A DNA stretch of 64,000 bases from positions 372,001 to 436,000 of the forward strand of contig NZ_AP014648.1 in NCBI RefSeq assembly GCF_000828475.1, written 5' to 3'. Below, one piece after another: positions 9,330-19,165 of this stretch (the stretch's first letter is position 1; every line of letters starts with the position of its first letter). This DNA is from Methyloceanibacter caenitepidi (lineage in GTDB: Bacteria; Pseudomonadota; Alphaproteobacteria; Rhizobiales; Methyloligellaceae). The notes beneath the pieces were generated by a model. It was given only the letters and a program-made list of their open reading frames with translations. It ran no database searches and was not told where the DNA came from. The position numbers and the translations under genes were made by a program.

Positions 9330-10286
9330 CTAGCCCCATGGACCGCGCGCGCGGCGAGGGCTCTCGGGTACACTTCCGGACCAGGGTCCGGTTTCGGATG
9401 CCGGCCGCACCGACCCGCCATCATAGCCGCCGGATCCCATGGTTTGCGACATGGCTTTGAGCCTCGCCACACGTTCCTCCATGGGCGGGTGTGTCGCGAA
9501 CATGCGGTCGAGACGCAGACCGTGCAGCGGATTGACGATGAACAGGTGCGCGGAGGCGGGGTTCTCTTCTGCCTCTTCGTTGGGGATGCGTGCCGCGCCG
9601 CCGGCAATCTTCTGCAAGGCGGATGCGAGCCAAAGCGGGTGGCCGCAGATTTCGGCGCCACCCTTGTCGGCCTCGTACTCGCGCGTCCGGCTGATCGCCA
9701 TCTGCACGAGACCCGCCGCCATGGGGCCAAGGATCATCAGGGCAAGCGTACCGATGAAACCCATGTGGTTGTTGTCGCGATTGCCGCCGAAGAACATGGC
9801 GAAATTCGCGAGCATGGAGATCGCACCGGCGATGGTCGCGGTGATTGTCATCAGCAGCGTGTCGTGATGGCGGATATGGGCAAGCTCATGGGCAATGACG
9901 CCCGCAAGCTCCTCTCTTGTCACCGTTTGCATCAGGCCGGTCGTCACCGCCACCGCCGCGTTCTCCGGGTTCCGGCCCGTAGCGAACGCGTTCGGCTGGG
10001 GATTGTCCATGACATAGACCTTGGGCATCGGCAGGTTCGCATTGCGCGCGAGCCCAGCGACCATGTCGTACAGATCGCGCGCATCGCGGCCGCTGTTCGG
10101 GTCCACCAAATGCGCCCCGTACATGCGCAGGACGGCCTTGTCCGAGTTCCAGTAGGCGAACAGGTTCATGCCGCCCGCCATCACGAGCGCAATGATCATG
10201 CCGGTCTGCCCGCCGAGCAGGAACCCGATGCCCATGAAGAGGGCGGTGAGCGCTGCGAGCAGAATCGCGGTGCGCATATAACTCAT
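9330..10286 (-). CDS. htpX: Membrane zinc metalloprotease HtpX
   Basis: 318 residues. Two N-terminal membrane helices (about residues 7-26 and 28-46) lead to the M48 peptidase domain with the zinc motif HELAH at residues 133-137; the third ligand Glu is in [13 protein letters not shown]. Two more hydrophobic stretches follow the zinc motif. HtpX degrades misfolded inner-membrane proteins, and its site faces the cytoplasm. ATG codons at 10286 and 10277 ([10 protein letters not shown]) are both plausible starts. The protein ends in a Gly/Pro/Arg-rich tail longer than in the E. coli protein. Confidence 0.95.
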   Translation of the reverse strand: MSYMRTAILLAALTALFMGIGFLLGGQTGMIIALVMAGGMNLFAYWNSDKAVLRMYGAHLVDPNSGRDARDLYDMVAGLARNANLPMPKVYVMDNPQPNAFATGRNPENAAVAVTTGLMQTVTREELAGVIAHELAHIRHHDTLLMTITATIAGAISMLANFAMFFGGNRDNNHMGFIGTLALMILGPMAAGLVQMAISRTREYEADKGGAEICGHPLWLASALQKIAGGAARIPNEEAEENPASAHLFIVNPLHGLRLDRMFATHPPMEERVARLKAMSQTMGSGGYDGGSVRPASETGPWSGSVPESPRRARGPWG

Positions 10287-10494
10287 GGACGGTGTGGCCT
10301 CCGTAGACTGTCCAAAAAACCGCGGAAATCAGCGGCTTCTCATATGTTGGGAGTGGACGGTTCCGGTGCAAGGGCTTGAGCTGGCATCGAAAAGAGGGGT
10401 CGTGTCCCGACCCGCTGCGCTCTCAAACTTAAGATCGCGCTTACCTTAACGCTTCATCAATCCGGTTTGCGCATTCTGTCGATAATTCAGTTCA

Positions 10495-10499
10495 AGGAG
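10495..10499 (+). promoter_or_regulatory. Ribosome binding site of the globin gene
   Basis: AGGAG lies 9 nt before the ATG at 10509 and fixes that start. Confidence 0.8.
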
Positions 10500-10508
10500 T
10501 AACCCGAC

Positions 10509-10988
10509 ATGCCTGCCGCACTGCACGTTTCGGATGCCGCGCCCAAGAAGTCCACTCGGCGCGCAAAAAGCACCGCGTCCAAGGAACTTAACCTGACGAC
10601 GGAACAGAAGCGTTTGATTCTGAATAGCTTTTTCCGTCTGGAACCCGCGCTGGACCTTGTCGCGCAGCTCTTCTTCCTGAAGCTGTTCCGCCTCGATCCC
10701 GGTCTTCGCAAGAAATTCGACGGTCCCGTGGAGATGCAGGCCCGGAAATTCTCGGCCGGCGCCAAGCTCGCGATGATTTCGCTCGGCCATGAAGACGGCC
10801 TTGCACCGACCCTCAAATTGCTCGGCACCCGTCACCGGCAGATGGGCATTCGCGCTCGCCACTACCGCACCATGTCCCGCGCATTGGTGTGGACGCTGGA
10901 GCGGTCCCTCGACAAGTCCTTCGATCGCGATACGCGCGATGCCTGGAACACGATGCTGGCCCAGTTCACGAAGGTTATGTCCGGCTAG
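10509..10988 (+). CDS. Single-domain globin
   Basis: 159 residues with a Lys/Ala-rich leader of about 25 residues, then a globin fold. Hand alignment to Vitreoscilla haemoglobin and related single-domain globins places the CD1 Phe at F70 (LRKKF), the distal E7 residue at Q77, and the proximal F8 His at H109 (LGTRHRQMG). YRTMSRALVWTLE and DAWNTMLAQFTKVM match helices G and H. The B10 position, usually Tyr in this class, appears to be Phe (F56). There is no flavin reductase domain, so it is not a flavohaemoglobin. Oxygen or NO binding is likely, but the role is unproven. It stands alone between htpX and a small membrane protein. Confidence 0.82.
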   Translation: MPAALHVSDAAPKKSTRRAKSTASKELNLTTEQKRLILNSFFRLEPALDLVAQLFFLKLFRLDPGLRKKFDGPVEMQARKFSAGAKLAMISLGHEDGLAPTLKLLGTRHRQMGIRARHYRTMSRALVWTLERSLDKSFDRDTRDAWNTMLAQFTKVMSG

Positions 10989-11023
10989 GGCCGACACGCT
11001 CTCCGCTTCGAAGTCGATCTCTG

Positions 11024-11050
11024 ATTGGGGCCTCTCCTAGGGGCCCCAAT
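11024..11050. terminator. Candidate bidirectional hairpin between convergent genes
   Basis: A perfect 9-bp inverted repeat, ATTGGGGCC at 11024-11032 and GGCCCCAAT at 11042-11050, lies between the stop of the globin gene and that of the minus-strand gene ending at 11066. There is no T tract on either side, so the terminator role rests on position and stem strength. Confidence 0.5.
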
Positions 11051-11065
11051 TGCGTGCCTGGAGTC

Positions 11066-11410
11066 CTAACTCTCAGGTTCCAGCGTCACCGTGATATTGC
11101 CGTCCTTGGACACGGTGACGGTGACGTTTTCTTCCGGTTCCAGAACCTGAGCCTTGCCGTCCACCGAGAGTTGATCGGCGGTGACCATGATCTCGTGGCC
11201 TTCCACGATAATCTTGACGCCGTCCGCGATCGATTCCTGGCTGAGCGTGTCGTAGTGGCCATCGACGGTGACGGTCCGGCTGCCGACAGTGAGCGCCGTG
11301 ATTTCCCCGCCGCTGTCGCCCGATCCCACATTGCCGATCAGGAGCACGATCACGATCACGAGCCCCAGGGCCAACGCGACCGCCACCAGCACCCGCATGA
11401 TCCAGACCAT
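11066..11410 (-). CDS. Small membrane-anchored hypothetical protein
   Basis: 114 residues. One N-terminal hydrophobic segment (VLVAVALALGLVIVIVLLIGNV) anchors an exported domain of about 85 residues. That domain is rich in Thr, Val, Asp and Gly with alternating hydrophobic residues (SRTVTVDGHYDTLSQ, KIIVEGHEIMVTADQL, VTVTVSKDGNITVTLE), suggesting a small beta fold. I do not recognise a named family. GGGGA upstream of the ATG at 11410 supports the start. It lies downstream of acs on the same strand but is separated from it by a strong hairpin. Confidence 0.65.
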   Translation of the reverse strand: MVWIMRVLVAVALALGLVIVIVLLIGNVGSGDSGGEITALTVGSRTVTVDGHYDTLSQESIADGVKIIVEGHEIMVTADQLSVDGKAQVLEPEENVTVTVSKDGNITVTLEPES

Positions 11411-11472
11411 TCGCCATCCCCGTGAAACCGCCCCGCGCCGTACGAAGCTCCAACGAAGGTCATAGCGCGGTT

Positions 11473-11496
11473 CGGCCGGGCATGGGAGCCCGGCCG
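11473..11496 (-). terminator. Candidate terminator hairpin after acs
   Basis: A 9-bp GC stem, CGGCCGGGC at 11473-11481 and GCCCGGCCG at 11488-11496, with a 6-nt loop, sits 33 nt past the acs stop. No U tract follows, so it may be an RNA end-protecting or Rho-assisted structure instead. Confidence 0.45.
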
Positions 11497-11528
11497 TTAC
11501 ATAGCCCGCGATCTAGACCCTTGGGTCC

Positions 11529-13496
11529 CTAGGTAACCCGGCGGTTCTGCCGGTTCTCGATCAGATGAGAAACGACGCTCGGGTCCGCCAGCGTGGAGGT
11601 GTCACCGAGATTGCCGTACTCGTCCTCGGCGATCTTCCGCAAGATGCGCCGCATGATCTTGCCGGAGCGCGTCTTGGGCAGTCCCGGTGCGAACTGGATA
11701 TGATCCGGAGCGGCGATGGGGCCGATCTCATTGCGGACCCAATCGCGCAGTTCCTTTTTGAGGCCATCCATCTCGTGCTCACCGGCCATCAGGGTTACGT
11801 AGCAATAGATGCCCTGGCCCTTGATGTCGTGGGGGAAGCCCACGGCCGCCGCCTCGGAAACTTTGGGATGGGCCACGAGGGCCGATTCGACTTCCGCCGT
11901 TCCCATGCGGTGGCCCGACACGTTGATCACGTCGTCCACGCGCCCGGTGATCCAGTAATAGTCGTCCTCGTCGCGCCGGCAGCCGTCACCGGTAAAATAC
12001 ATGCCCTTGTAGGCGGAGAAATACGTGTCGACGAAGCGCTTGTGGTCGCCATAGACGGTTCGCATCATACCGGGCCAAGAATCGAGGATGACGAGATTAC
12101 CCTGGCCCGGTCCTTCGATCATGTTGCCGTCCGAGTCGACGAGGGCCGGCTGCACACCGAAGAACGGACGCGTCGCCGAACCCGGCTTCAGTTTCGTCGC
12201 GCCGGGCAGCGGCGTGATCAGCACGCCACCCGTCTCAGTTTGCCACCACGTGTCGACGATCGGACACCGGGACTCGCCGACGACGTGGTAGTACCACTCC
12301 CACGCTTCCGGATTGATCGGCTCGCCCACCGAGCCCAGCAAGCGCAGCGACTTGCGGCTCGTCTTCGTCACATAGTCCTCGCCCGCACCCATCAGGGCCC
12401 GGATGGCCGTCGGCGCGGTGTAGAAGATGGTGACGTTGTGCTTGTCGACGACCTCCCAGAACCGCGACGGATCCGGGAAGTTCGGGACGCCTTCAAACAT
12501 CAAGGTCGTCGCGCCGTTGGCCAACGGTCCGTACACGATATAGCTGTGACCGGTTACCCAGCCGACGTCCGCCGTGCACCAGTAGACGTCGTCATCGTGA
12601 TAATCGAAGACGTACTGGTGGGTCATAGATGCATAGACGAGATATCCGCCCGTGCAGTGAACGACACCCTTCGGCGCTCCGGTCGAGCCGGACGTATACA
12701 GAATGAATAACGGATCCTCGGCGTTCATCTCCTCCGGCGGGCAATCCGGGCTGGCTTCGGCCATCGCCTCGTCGAGCCAAATATCGCGGCCCTCCGTCCA
12801 CGGAATATCGCCGCCCGTGTGACGCACGACCAAAATCTTTTCGACATGGCCGCTCTTTTCGGCGGCGGCGTCGGCATTGGCCTTGAGCGGAACGCTCCGT
12901 CCGCCGCGGCGGCCCTCGTCGGAGGTGATGATCACGGCTGATTTGCAGTCCTCAACGCGGCCTGCGAGAGAATCCGGCGAGAAGCCGCCGAACACGATGG
13001 AGTGGATGGCGCCGATGCGCGCGCAGGCCAGCATGGCGTAGGCCGCCGCGGGAATCATCGGAAGGTAAATGGTTACGCGGTCGCCGCGCTTGACGCCTTG
13101 TGCCTTGAGCACGTTGGCGAGACGGCAGACATTGTCGTGCAGCTCGCGATAGGTGATGTGCTGCGCCGGGGTCTCGGGATCGTCCGGCTCCCAGATGATG
13201 GCCGTCTGGTCCGCGCGCTTCGCAAGGTGCCGGTCGATGCAGTTCGCCGACACGTTAAGCGTTCCGTCCTCGAACCATTTGATGGAGACGTCCGGATACG
13301 CAAAGGTCGAGTTCTTGACGCGCGTGTACGGCTTGATCCAGTCGAGGCGCTGTCCTTCCCGTCCCCAAAACGTGTCTGGGGCCTCGACGCTTTCTTTGTA
13401 AAGCGCCAGGTATTTGTCGTTATCGATGTATGCGCGTTTTTTCCACGCGTCGGACACTTCGACGGTGTCGAGTTTGTAGACCTTATGCTCGGACAT
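11529..13496 (-). CDS. acs: Acetyl-CoA synthetase
   Basis: 655 residues, the usual length. AMP-forming acetate activation: acetate + ATP + CoA gives acetyl-CoA + AMP + PPi. The adenylation core motif [11 protein letters not shown], the acetate-pocket region [24 protein letters not shown], and the late motif RSGKIMRR are all present. The last carries the catalytic Lys at residue 613, which is acetylated by Pat in many bacteria. It is monocistronic on the minus strand, with about 140 nt to the next gene on each side. With ackA and pta at 28-31 kb the cell has both the scavenging and the reversible routes of acetate metabolism. Confidence 0.97.
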   Translation of the reverse strand: MSEHKVYKLDTVEVSDAWKKRAYIDNDKYLALYKESVEAPDTFWGREGQRLDWIKPYTRVKNSTFAYPDVSIKWFEDGTLNVSANCIDRHLAKRADQTAIIWEPDDPETPAQHITYRELHDNVCRLANVLKAQGVKRGDRVTIYLPMIPAAAYAMLACARIGAIHSIVFGGFSPDSLAGRVEDCKSAVIITSDEGRRGGRSVPLKANADAAAEKSGHVEKILVVRHTGGDIPWTEGRDIWLDEAMAEASPDCPPEEMNAEDPLFILYTSGSTGAPKGVVHCTGGYLVYASMTHQYVFDYHDDDVYWCTADVGWVTGHSYIVYGPLANGATTLMFEGVPNFPDPSRFWEVVDKHNVTIFYTAPTAIRALMGAGEDYVTKTSRKSLRLLGSVGEPINPEAWEWYYHVVGESRCPIVDTWWQTETGGVLITPLPGATKLKPGSATRPFFGVQPALVDSDGNMIEGPGQGNLVILDSWPGMMRTVYGDHKRFVDTYFSAYKGMYFTGDGCRRDEDDYYWITGRVDDVINVSGHRMGTAEVESALVAHPKVSEAAAVGFPHDIKGQGIYCYVTLMAGEHEMDGLKKELRDWVRNEIGPIAAPDHIQFAPGLPKTRSGKIMRRILRKIAEDEYGNLGDTSTLADPSVVSHLIENRQNRRVT

Positions 13497-13638
13497 GGGT
13501 CCGGTACCTCCCTAGTACGCGAGTAGCCTTCAACGGCGTTTTGTGTGGGACATTATGCCGCCATGTAGGGCCGTGGAGAAGGGGCTGTTGGTCATCCTTT
13601 CGTCTGACCGACTTTCGTCCAAATCTCCGAGGGTTCGC

Positions 13639-14052
13639 CTAGACCCCGAAGGCGCCGATGATCGCGCCCATGACCAGGAGCACGGCGAGCCAGTGGCCGC
13701 CGTCTATGGCGGTCAGTTTGGTGCTGGCGCCGCTGAAGGCGTGATTGACGCCCATGGTGGTGATGACGAAGCCGATCCAAACGAACAGCGCGCTGATCAG
13801 CCCGCCCCGGATCGTGACGTTGCCGAGATGGCCCATCAGTCCGGCAAGCATGATGGCCATCACCAAATCGGCCACGAGAGCGATGACGAAGGGCATGGCT
13901 TGCGCCACCCCGCTGCCCTTGATGTCCTCTTCGGTCTTGCCGAGCGCATCGAGCCAGGCCTTGCCGAAAACCGTGTACCAGATTGCGCCGACGCCGAATC
14001 CCGCCAGCGCGGCGACTACGACGGCGAAATAGTTCGCACCTGCGAATGCCAT
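13639..14052 (-). CDS. DUF1761 family membrane protein
   Basis: 137 residues with four hydrophobic segments. The start NYFAVVVAALAGFGVGAIWYTVFGKAWLDALGK and the later GGLISALFVWIGFVITTMGVNHAF match DUF1761, a four-helix integral membrane family of unknown function. GGGAGG a few bases before the ATG at 14052 supports the start. It follows the EVE-domain gene on the same strand after about 70 nt. Confidence 0.8.
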   Translation of the reverse strand: MAFAGANYFAVVVAALAGFGVGAIWYTVFGKAWLDALGKTEEDIKGSGVAQAMPFVIALVADLVMAIMLAGLMGHLGNVTIRGGLISALFVWIGFVITTMGVNHAFSGASTKLTAIDGGHWLAVLLVMGAIIGAFGV

Positions 14053-14121
14053 GTTGCCTCCCCGCAGCCATCCCGACTGTCTCGTTCGAGAGACCTTAAC
14101 GCAGAAGAAGCGGCAAGAGCA

Positions 14122-14553
14122 CTAGGCCGTCGGAGGATTCTTTAGGCCCGCCAGCGCACACACCGCCGTCCACTCGGCCGCTGTCACCGGCTGTACGGAC
14201 AGGCGCGAGTTGTTGACGAGAACCATGTCGGCGAGCTTCGGCTTGGCCTTGATCTCGTCGAGCGTCACCGGCCGCGGGAGATCCTCGACGGCGGCGACGT
14301 CGACGCATTCCCACTTGCCCGTCGTGTCCGTGGAGTCCGGGTGCGCTTCGGCAACGACCTTGACGATCCCCACGCACGCCTTCTCGCCGATCGAGTGGTA
14401 GAAGAAGGCGAGGTCGCCATTCTTCATGGCGCGCATATTGTTGCGGGCCTGGTAGTTGCGCACCCCGTCCCACTCGGCGCCCTTCGCGCCTTCCTTCTTC
14501 TGATCCTCCCACGACCACGTGCCGGGTTCGGACTTCATCAGCCAATACGCCAT
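14122..14553 (-). CDS. EVE domain protein
   Basis: 143 residues covered entirely by one EVE domain (PUA-like fold, formerly DUF55). Visible are WLMKSEPGTWSWEDQ, WDGVRNYQARNNMRAMKNGDLAFFYHS and DEIKAKPKLADMVLVNNSRLSVQPV. EVE domains bind modified bases in nucleic acid and are related to the YTH fold; the stand-alone bacterial protein is of uncertain use. It ends the run DUF808-tsaD-gpsA-YciI-EVE, 13 nt after the YciI gene. Confidence 0.9.
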   Translation of the reverse strand: MAYWLMKSEPGTWSWEDQKKEGAKGAEWDGVRNYQARNNMRAMKNGDLAFFYHSIGEKACVGIVKVVAEAHPDSTDTTGKWECVDVAAVEDLPRPVTLDEIKAKPKLADMVLVNNSRLSVQPVTAAEWTAVCALAGLKNPPTA

Positions 14554-14566
14554 CGGACCTCCGCGC

Positions 14567-14857
14567 CTACTCTTCTGGTTTTCCGAGCGACCATTTCCAC
14601 GGGCGGATGTCGACCGAGGCGAACAGGCCGGCCTTGGCGAAGGGATCCCCGTCGGCGATCGTTTTTGCGTCGGCGAGCGAGGCCGCCTCGATCACGACGA
14701 GGCTCCCGGTCATGGTCTCGCCGTCCTCGGCCGTGAAGGGGCCGGCAAATTTCAGCGTGTCCCCCAGCCCTTGCAGATAGGCCAGGTGTTCGGGGCGGTG
14801 CGCCTTGCGGATGGGCAATCCGTCCGGCTTGTCGGTGCAGATGAACGCGAAATACAT
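14567..14857 (-). CDS. YciI family protein
   Basis: 96 residues. YFAFICTDKPD, RPEHLAYLQGLGDTLKFAGPF, GSLVVIEAASLADAKTIADGDPFAKAGLF and the late RPWKW match the YciI ferredoxin-like fold with its conserved His and Asp. Family members are small dimeric proteins, some acting on chlorinated aromatics, mostly without known role. The position after gpsA and before an EVE-domain gene is common in Alphaproteobacteria. Confidence 0.88.
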   Translation of the reverse strand: MYFAFICTDKPDGLPIRKAHRPEHLAYLQGLGDTLKFAGPFTAEDGETMTGSLVVIEAASLADAKTIADGDPFAKAGLFASVDIRPWKWSLGKPEE

Positions 14858-14910
14858 TCAAGCCTCCCTCGGCAATGTGCAGGGCGCCGTAAGCGCGGCG
14901 CGCGGTTTCG

Positions 14911-15918
14911 TCATTCGGTCTCGGGGCGCAATGGGCGAGAGAGCAGGGCGCCGATGGCGGCGTCGACACCCATCTCGCCGCTCACAATCGCATGGACGGC
15001 CTCGGCAATGGGCAGCTCGATCCCGCGCGCCCTGGCGATCTCCACCATGGCTTGCGCCGTCGCGACGCCTTCCGTGACTGACAAGCGTCCGGACAAAACT
15101 TCCGCTGTTGTGGCGCCCCGGCCCAACGCGATACCGAGCGACATGTTGCGCGACTGCTCGCTGCCGCAGGTGAGCACGAGGTCGCCGAGGCCCGACAGAC
15201 CGATCAGCGTTTCGAGCGCGGCGCCCATCGCGACGCCGAACCGCGCCATCTCGGCAAAGCTGCGGGTGATGAGACCGGCTTGCGCGCTGCTGCCGAGTTC
15301 CTTCCCGACGACGATGCCGGAGGCGATGGCGTAGACATTCTTGACGGCCCCACCGATCTCCGCGCCGAGCACGTCGCCGCTCCAATAGCAGCGGAACGCC
15401 GGCGCGCGGAGTGCATGAGAGAGATCCCGTCCGAGATCCTCCGCGCCGGTCGCAAGGGTCACGGCCACGGGCAGTTCGCGCGCAACCTCGGCGGCGAAGC
15501 TCGGGCCCGACAGGACGGCGATCGTCGCGCCCGGCATCACGTCGGCGGCGACTTGCGACATCAGGAGGCCGGTCGACTGTTCGATGCCTTTGCAGCAAAG
15601 GATGAGGGGCTGCCCGCTTCTCGTATAGGGCTGCAATGCGCCGAGGATTCCGCGCAGGTGCTGCGCGGGGCTCACGATGAGAAGCGCATCGCATGTCGCC
15701 ACCTCGCTCAGTTGTGACGTCGCTTCGATGGCCGGGTCGAGATCGACCCCGGGCAGATAGGTGGGATTGGCGTGGCCTTGATTGATCGCGGCCACGGTCT
15801 CGGGCTCGTGCGCCCACAGAAGCACGTCGCGGCCCGCACGCCGCGCCACAGTGGCGAGGGCCGTTCCCCACGCGCCGCCGCCCACAATGCCGATCGTCTG
15901 AAGCTGTCTGCCTGTCAC
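14911..15918 (-). CDS. gpsA: Glycerol-3-phosphate dehydrogenase [NAD(P)+]
   Basis: 335 residues. It reduces dihydroxyacetone phosphate to sn-glycerol 3-phosphate for phospholipid synthesis. The N-terminal nucleotide fold has VGGGAWGTALA. The substrate region holds LILCCKGIE, GPSFAAEVA, the catalytic Lys in GGAVKNVYAIASGIV, and GLSGLGDLVLTC. It follows tsaD after 69 nt on the same strand, a conserved neighbour pair in Alphaproteobacteria. Confidence 0.96.
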   Translation of the reverse strand: MTGRQLQTIGIVGGGAWGTALATVARRAGRDVLLWAHEPETVAAINQGHANPTYLPGVDLDPAIEATSQLSEVATCDALLIVSPAQHLRGILGALQPYTRSGQPLILCCKGIEQSTGLLMSQVAADVMPGATIAVLSGPSFAAEVARELPVAVTLATGAEDLGRDLSHALRAPAFRCYWSGDVLGAEIGGAVKNVYAIASGIVVGKELGSSAQAGLITRSFAEMARFGVAMGAALETLIGLSGLGDLVLTCGSEQSRNMSLGIALGRGATTAEVLSGRLSVTEGVATAQAMVEIARARGIELPIAEAVHAIVSGEMGVDAAIGALLSRPLRPETE

Positions 15919-15987
15919 GGCGTCCGGTTTTAGCGCAGATTCGCCGGTTGCGTGGACGAAAAAGCGCCAAATACGCCGAATACGGCG

Positions 15988-17070
15988 TTAGGCCTTCACG
16001 CCCGCCCCGAGCGCCGGCGCGGCGTCCGGGTCGAGGGGCCAGCGCGCGCGGCCCGGCGTACCCATGTCGTCCGTAAGGCCGCGCGCCAGCCGTTGCGCCC
16101 CGGCCCAGGCGATCATGGCGGCATTGTCCGTGCAAAGGGCCGGGGGCGGCACCACCAGCCGGTATCCCCGTGCGGCCGCCACCTCGCCGAGCGCGGAGCG
16201 GAGCCGCCCATTGGCGGCGACGCCGCCTGCGGCGACCAGTGTGAGCTCGGTGTCCGCGGAAACCCGGTCCTCGAACAGGTCCATGGCCCGCGTGACCCGG
16301 TCCCGGACCACGTCGCCGACGGCCTCTTGAAAACTGGCGCAAAGATCGGCGACATCGTGCTCACTAAGCGGCGCCCGCGCCATCGCTTCCTGGCGCAATG
16401 CAGTCTTGAGGCCGGCGAGCGAAAAATGCGGCTCCGGCCGCCCCATCATGGGGCGCGGCAGCGGAATGGTGGGAGCCCCGCGCGCGGCCCAGCGCTCGAC
16501 GTCCGGCCCGCCCGGATAGCCGAGCCCAAGCAGTTTGGCGGCCTTGTCGAACGCTTCGCCGAGGGCGTCATCGAGCGTGGTGCCGAGCCGGGTGTACGAG
16601 CCTACATCGTTCACGACGACCAGCTGCGTGTGCCCGCCCGAGACGAGCAGGAGCAGATACGGCGGACGGACATTGTCCGTCAGGCCGGGGCTGAGCGCAT
16701 GCGCTTCCAGATGGTTGACCGCGACGAACGGCTTTCCGCAGCCGAGCGCGATGGCCTTCGCGGTGGTCAGGCCGACAATGACGCCACCGATCAAGCCTGG
16801 GCCGGCGGCCGCCGCCACCCCATCGAGGTCGCCAAAGTCGAGCGCGGCCTCCGCCATGGCCTGCTTGATCGCAGGCTCCAGCAAGTCCACATGAGCGCGT
16901 GCGGCGATCTCCGGCACGACGCCGCCGTAGGCGGCATGAAGGTCGAGCTGGGCACGGACGACGTTGGCGACAATCTCGCCGCTGCCGTCCGCGCGCAGGC
17001 GCACGACCGCGGCGGCGGTCTCATCGCAGCTCGTTTCGATGCCGAGGAGCGTGAGCGGGGTCCGGTTCAT
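15988..17070 (-). CDS. tsaD: tRNA N6-threonylcarbamoyladenosine transferase TsaD
   Basis: 360 residues from the ATG at 17070; the open frame extends further but [16 protein letters not shown] marks the true N-terminus. With TsaB, TsaC and TsaE it makes t6A37 in tRNAs that read ANN codons. Metal ligands are H120 and H124 in [30 protein letters not shown] and [11 protein letters not shown] are the other family motifs. Its ATG overlaps the stop of the upstream DUF808 gene by 4 nt (ATGA), implying coupled translation. Confidence 0.96.
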   Translation of the reverse strand: MNRTPLTLLGIETSCDETAAAVVRLRADGSGEIVANVVRAQLDLHAAYGGVVPEIAARAHVDLLEPAIKQAMAEAALDFGDLDGVAAAAGPGLIGGVIVGLTTAKAIALGCGKPFVAVNHLEAHALSPGLTDNVRPPYLLLLVSGGHTQLVVVNDVGSYTRLGTTLDDALGEAFDKAAKLLGLGYPGGPDVERWAARGAPTIPLPRPMMGRPEPHFSLAGLKTALRQEAMARAPLSEHDVADLCASFQEAVGDVVRDRVTRAMDLFEDRVSADTELTLVAAGGVAANGRLRSALGEVAAARGYRLVVPPPALCTDNAAMIAWAGAQRLARGLTDDMGTPGRARWPLDPDAAPALGAGVKA

Positions 17071-18014
17071 TTCTCCGGGAATAGCACACCGATCGGCATC
17101 AGCAGTACCGTCACGACCGGAATCAGGAGCGATCCGAGCAGGAAGCCGAAGACGGCATGCGCCGTGGCGGTCACGATCCAGGTCAGCGCACCGCCTGCCT
17201 CGTTGCCTATCAGCGCCGTCACGACCCAGCCCGTGGCCTCGTGCGGCCATGAGACGTGTAGCGTGTGAAGGCTATGCTCGACGATGCTGCCGCCCACCCA
17301 CAGCATGGCGATCGTGCCGACGACCGAGATGACGTTGAGGACCGTGGGCATGGCGACGACAAGACCGCGCCCGAAGGATCGAAGGAACTTCCACGACGCC
17401 TCCTGGCTCATGTGCAAGCCGACATCGTCGACCTTCACCAGCAGCGCGACGGCGCCATAGACCATGATGGTGAACACGATCGCGACGACCGCCAAGACCA
17501 CCGCGCGGGTCCAAAGGTCGTCGACCTCGATGGTCGACAAAGCGATGGTCATGATCTCCGCCGACAGGATGAAGTCTGTCTTGATCGCGCCCTTGACCCG
17601 CTGTTCCTCGAGATGGGCGGCACTGACGGGCTTCTCCGTGTCGCGCTCGACCTCGTGATGGCCGAGAATCCAATGCCAGATCTTCTCGGCGCCTTCGAAA
17701 CAGAGATAGCAGCCGCCGAGAAGCAGCAGCGGTGCGATCACCCAAGACGCGAATGATTGCAGCAAGAGCAGCGCCGGCAGCAGGATCACCAGCTTGCTGA
17801 AGATCGACCCCGCGGCGATCCTGCCAACCATGGGCAGTTCTCGGGCAGCGGCGATACCGGTGACGTATTTCGGCGTTACGGCGGCATCGTCGACCACCAC
17901 GCCCGCCGACTTCCCTGTGGCTTTCGCCGCATGCGCGGCGATGTCGTCGACCTGCGCCGCGGCCATCTTGGCGATGGCGGCGACGTCGTCGAGCAATGCG
18001 AGAAGGCCGCTCAT
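17067..18014 (-). CDS. DUF808 family inner-membrane protein (YedI-like)
   Basis: 315 residues from the ATG at 18014. This start gives [25 protein letters not shown], the usual beginning of the family. A conserved soluble segment ([29 protein letters not shown]) is followed by about six to eight membrane helices. The [25 protein letters not shown] and [19 protein letters not shown] stretches match E. coli YedI. Function unknown. It begins the run into tsaD, and its start diverges from hemC. Confidence 0.88.
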   Translation of the reverse strand: MSGLLALLDDVAAIAKMAAAQVDDIAAHAAKATGKSAGVVVDDAAVTPKYVTGIAAARELPMVGRIAAGSIFSKLVILLPALLLLQSFASWVIAPLLLLGGCYLCFEGAEKIWHWILGHHEVERDTEKPVSAAHLEEQRVKGAIKTDFILSAEIMTIALSTIEVDDLWTRAVVLAVVAIVFTIMVYGAVALLVKVDDVGLHMSQEASWKFLRSFGRGLVVAMPTVLNVISVVGTIAMLWVGGSIVEHSLHTLHVSWPHEATGWVVTALIGNEAGGALTWIVTATAHAVFGFLLGSLLIPVVTVLLMPIGVLFPEK

Positions 18015-18229
18015 GACTTCCGTTCCGCTCCAGTGTTGTCCTGCCCTGTAGTGGGCAGCATTGTTATACGCAACGCGCAGGCGGCGCGACAGTCGAGGCC
18101 GCGAGGCGTCAAGGTCTTGCCAATCGGCCGGGGACATTGAAGGGGCTGGCGAAACGGTCCAATAATGCGGTACTCCCACTCCGTGAGTCGCCCGCGCAGC
18201 CTATTGTTAATGCGAGGATTTTTCGCAGT

Positions 18230-19156
18230 TTGCCCGCATCACTTCCCATCGGTACACGAGGCAGCCCCCTAGCCCTCTGGCAGGCCGAGCACGTGCGCGA
18301 CAGGCTCGCCGCCCATCATGGTCCCGACCGTGGCGCGGCGTCGTTGAGCGTCATCACGACCAGCGGTGACCGTATCCAAGACAAGCCGCTCGCAGACTTT
18401 GGCGGCAAGGGGCTGTTCACGAAGGAGATCGACGAGGCCCTTCTACGGGGGGATATCGCCCTCGCCGTGCATTCCATGAAGGACCTGCCGACACAGCTTC
18501 CCGACGGGCTATGTCTTGCGGCCGTCCTGCCGCGCGCCGACGTGCGCGATGCCTTTCTCAGTCCCTCCGCAGCCTCGTTGGCGGCGCTGCCCGCCGGCGC
18601 CGTTGTCGGCACCTCGTCTTTGCGCCGGGGCGCTCAGGTCAAACGGGCGCGCCCGGACGTTCGCGTCGTTGACTTTCGCGGCAATGTTCAAACGCGCATG
18701 CGAAAGCTCGCAGAGGGCGTCGCGGATGCAACGCTTTTGGCCAAAGCGGGCCTAGACCGGCTCGGCCTCGCCGATGCGGCCACGTCGGTGCTTTCGGTCG
18801 ACGAAATGCTGCCGGCTGTCGCACAAGGTGCGATCGGCGTTGTCACACGCTGTGATGATGATGAGACGCGCGCGCTGCTGCAGCCGCTGAACGACTCTGC
18901 CACGGAGACCGCCGTCACCTGCGAACGGGCGTTTCTCGCAGAGTTGGATGGGTCATGCCGAACCCCAATCGCGGGGCTCGCGGCGGTCGAGGGCGACACA
19001 ATCCGGTTTCGCGGGTTGATTCTCTCTCCGGACGGCGCAGAGTGGCACGAGGTTGAAATGACCGGACCCGTCGCCGAGGCAGAAGCAATCGGCCACCGGG
19101 CCGGCGAGGACGTGCGCGGCCGGGCGGGCCCCGCGTTCCTCGACAAGATGACGTGA
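18230..19156 (+). CDS. hemC: Porphobilinogen deaminase (hydroxymethylbilane synthase)
   Basis: 308 residues if read from the TTG at 18230; another TTG at 18137 would add 31 residues. No in-frame ATG or GTG lies before the conserved LPIGTRGSPLALWQA. GAGG about 11 nt before 18230 and a normal length favour the shorter form, which puts the cofactor-binding Cys (LDGSCRTPIAG) at 243, next to the 242 of E. coli. The enzyme joins four porphobilinogens into hydroxymethylbilane. SMKDLP, VGTSSLRRGAQ and DFRGNVQTR are visible. hemD follows after 9 nt. Confidence 0.93.
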   Translation: MPASLPIGTRGSPLALWQAEHVRDRLAAHHGPDRGAASLSVITTSGDRIQDKPLADFGGKGLFTKEIDEALLRGDIALAVHSMKDLPTQLPDGLCLAAVLPRADVRDAFLSPSAASLAALPAGAVVGTSSLRRGAQVKRARPDVRVVDFRGNVQTRMRKLAEGVADATLLAKAGLDRLGLADAATSVLSVDEMLPAVAQGAIGVVTRCDDDETRALLQPLNDSATETAVTCERAFLAELDGSCRTPIAGLAAVEGDTIRFRGLILSPDGAEWHEVEMTGPVAEAEAIGHRAGEDVRGRAGPAFLDKMT

Positions 19157-19165
19157 TGTGACCGA

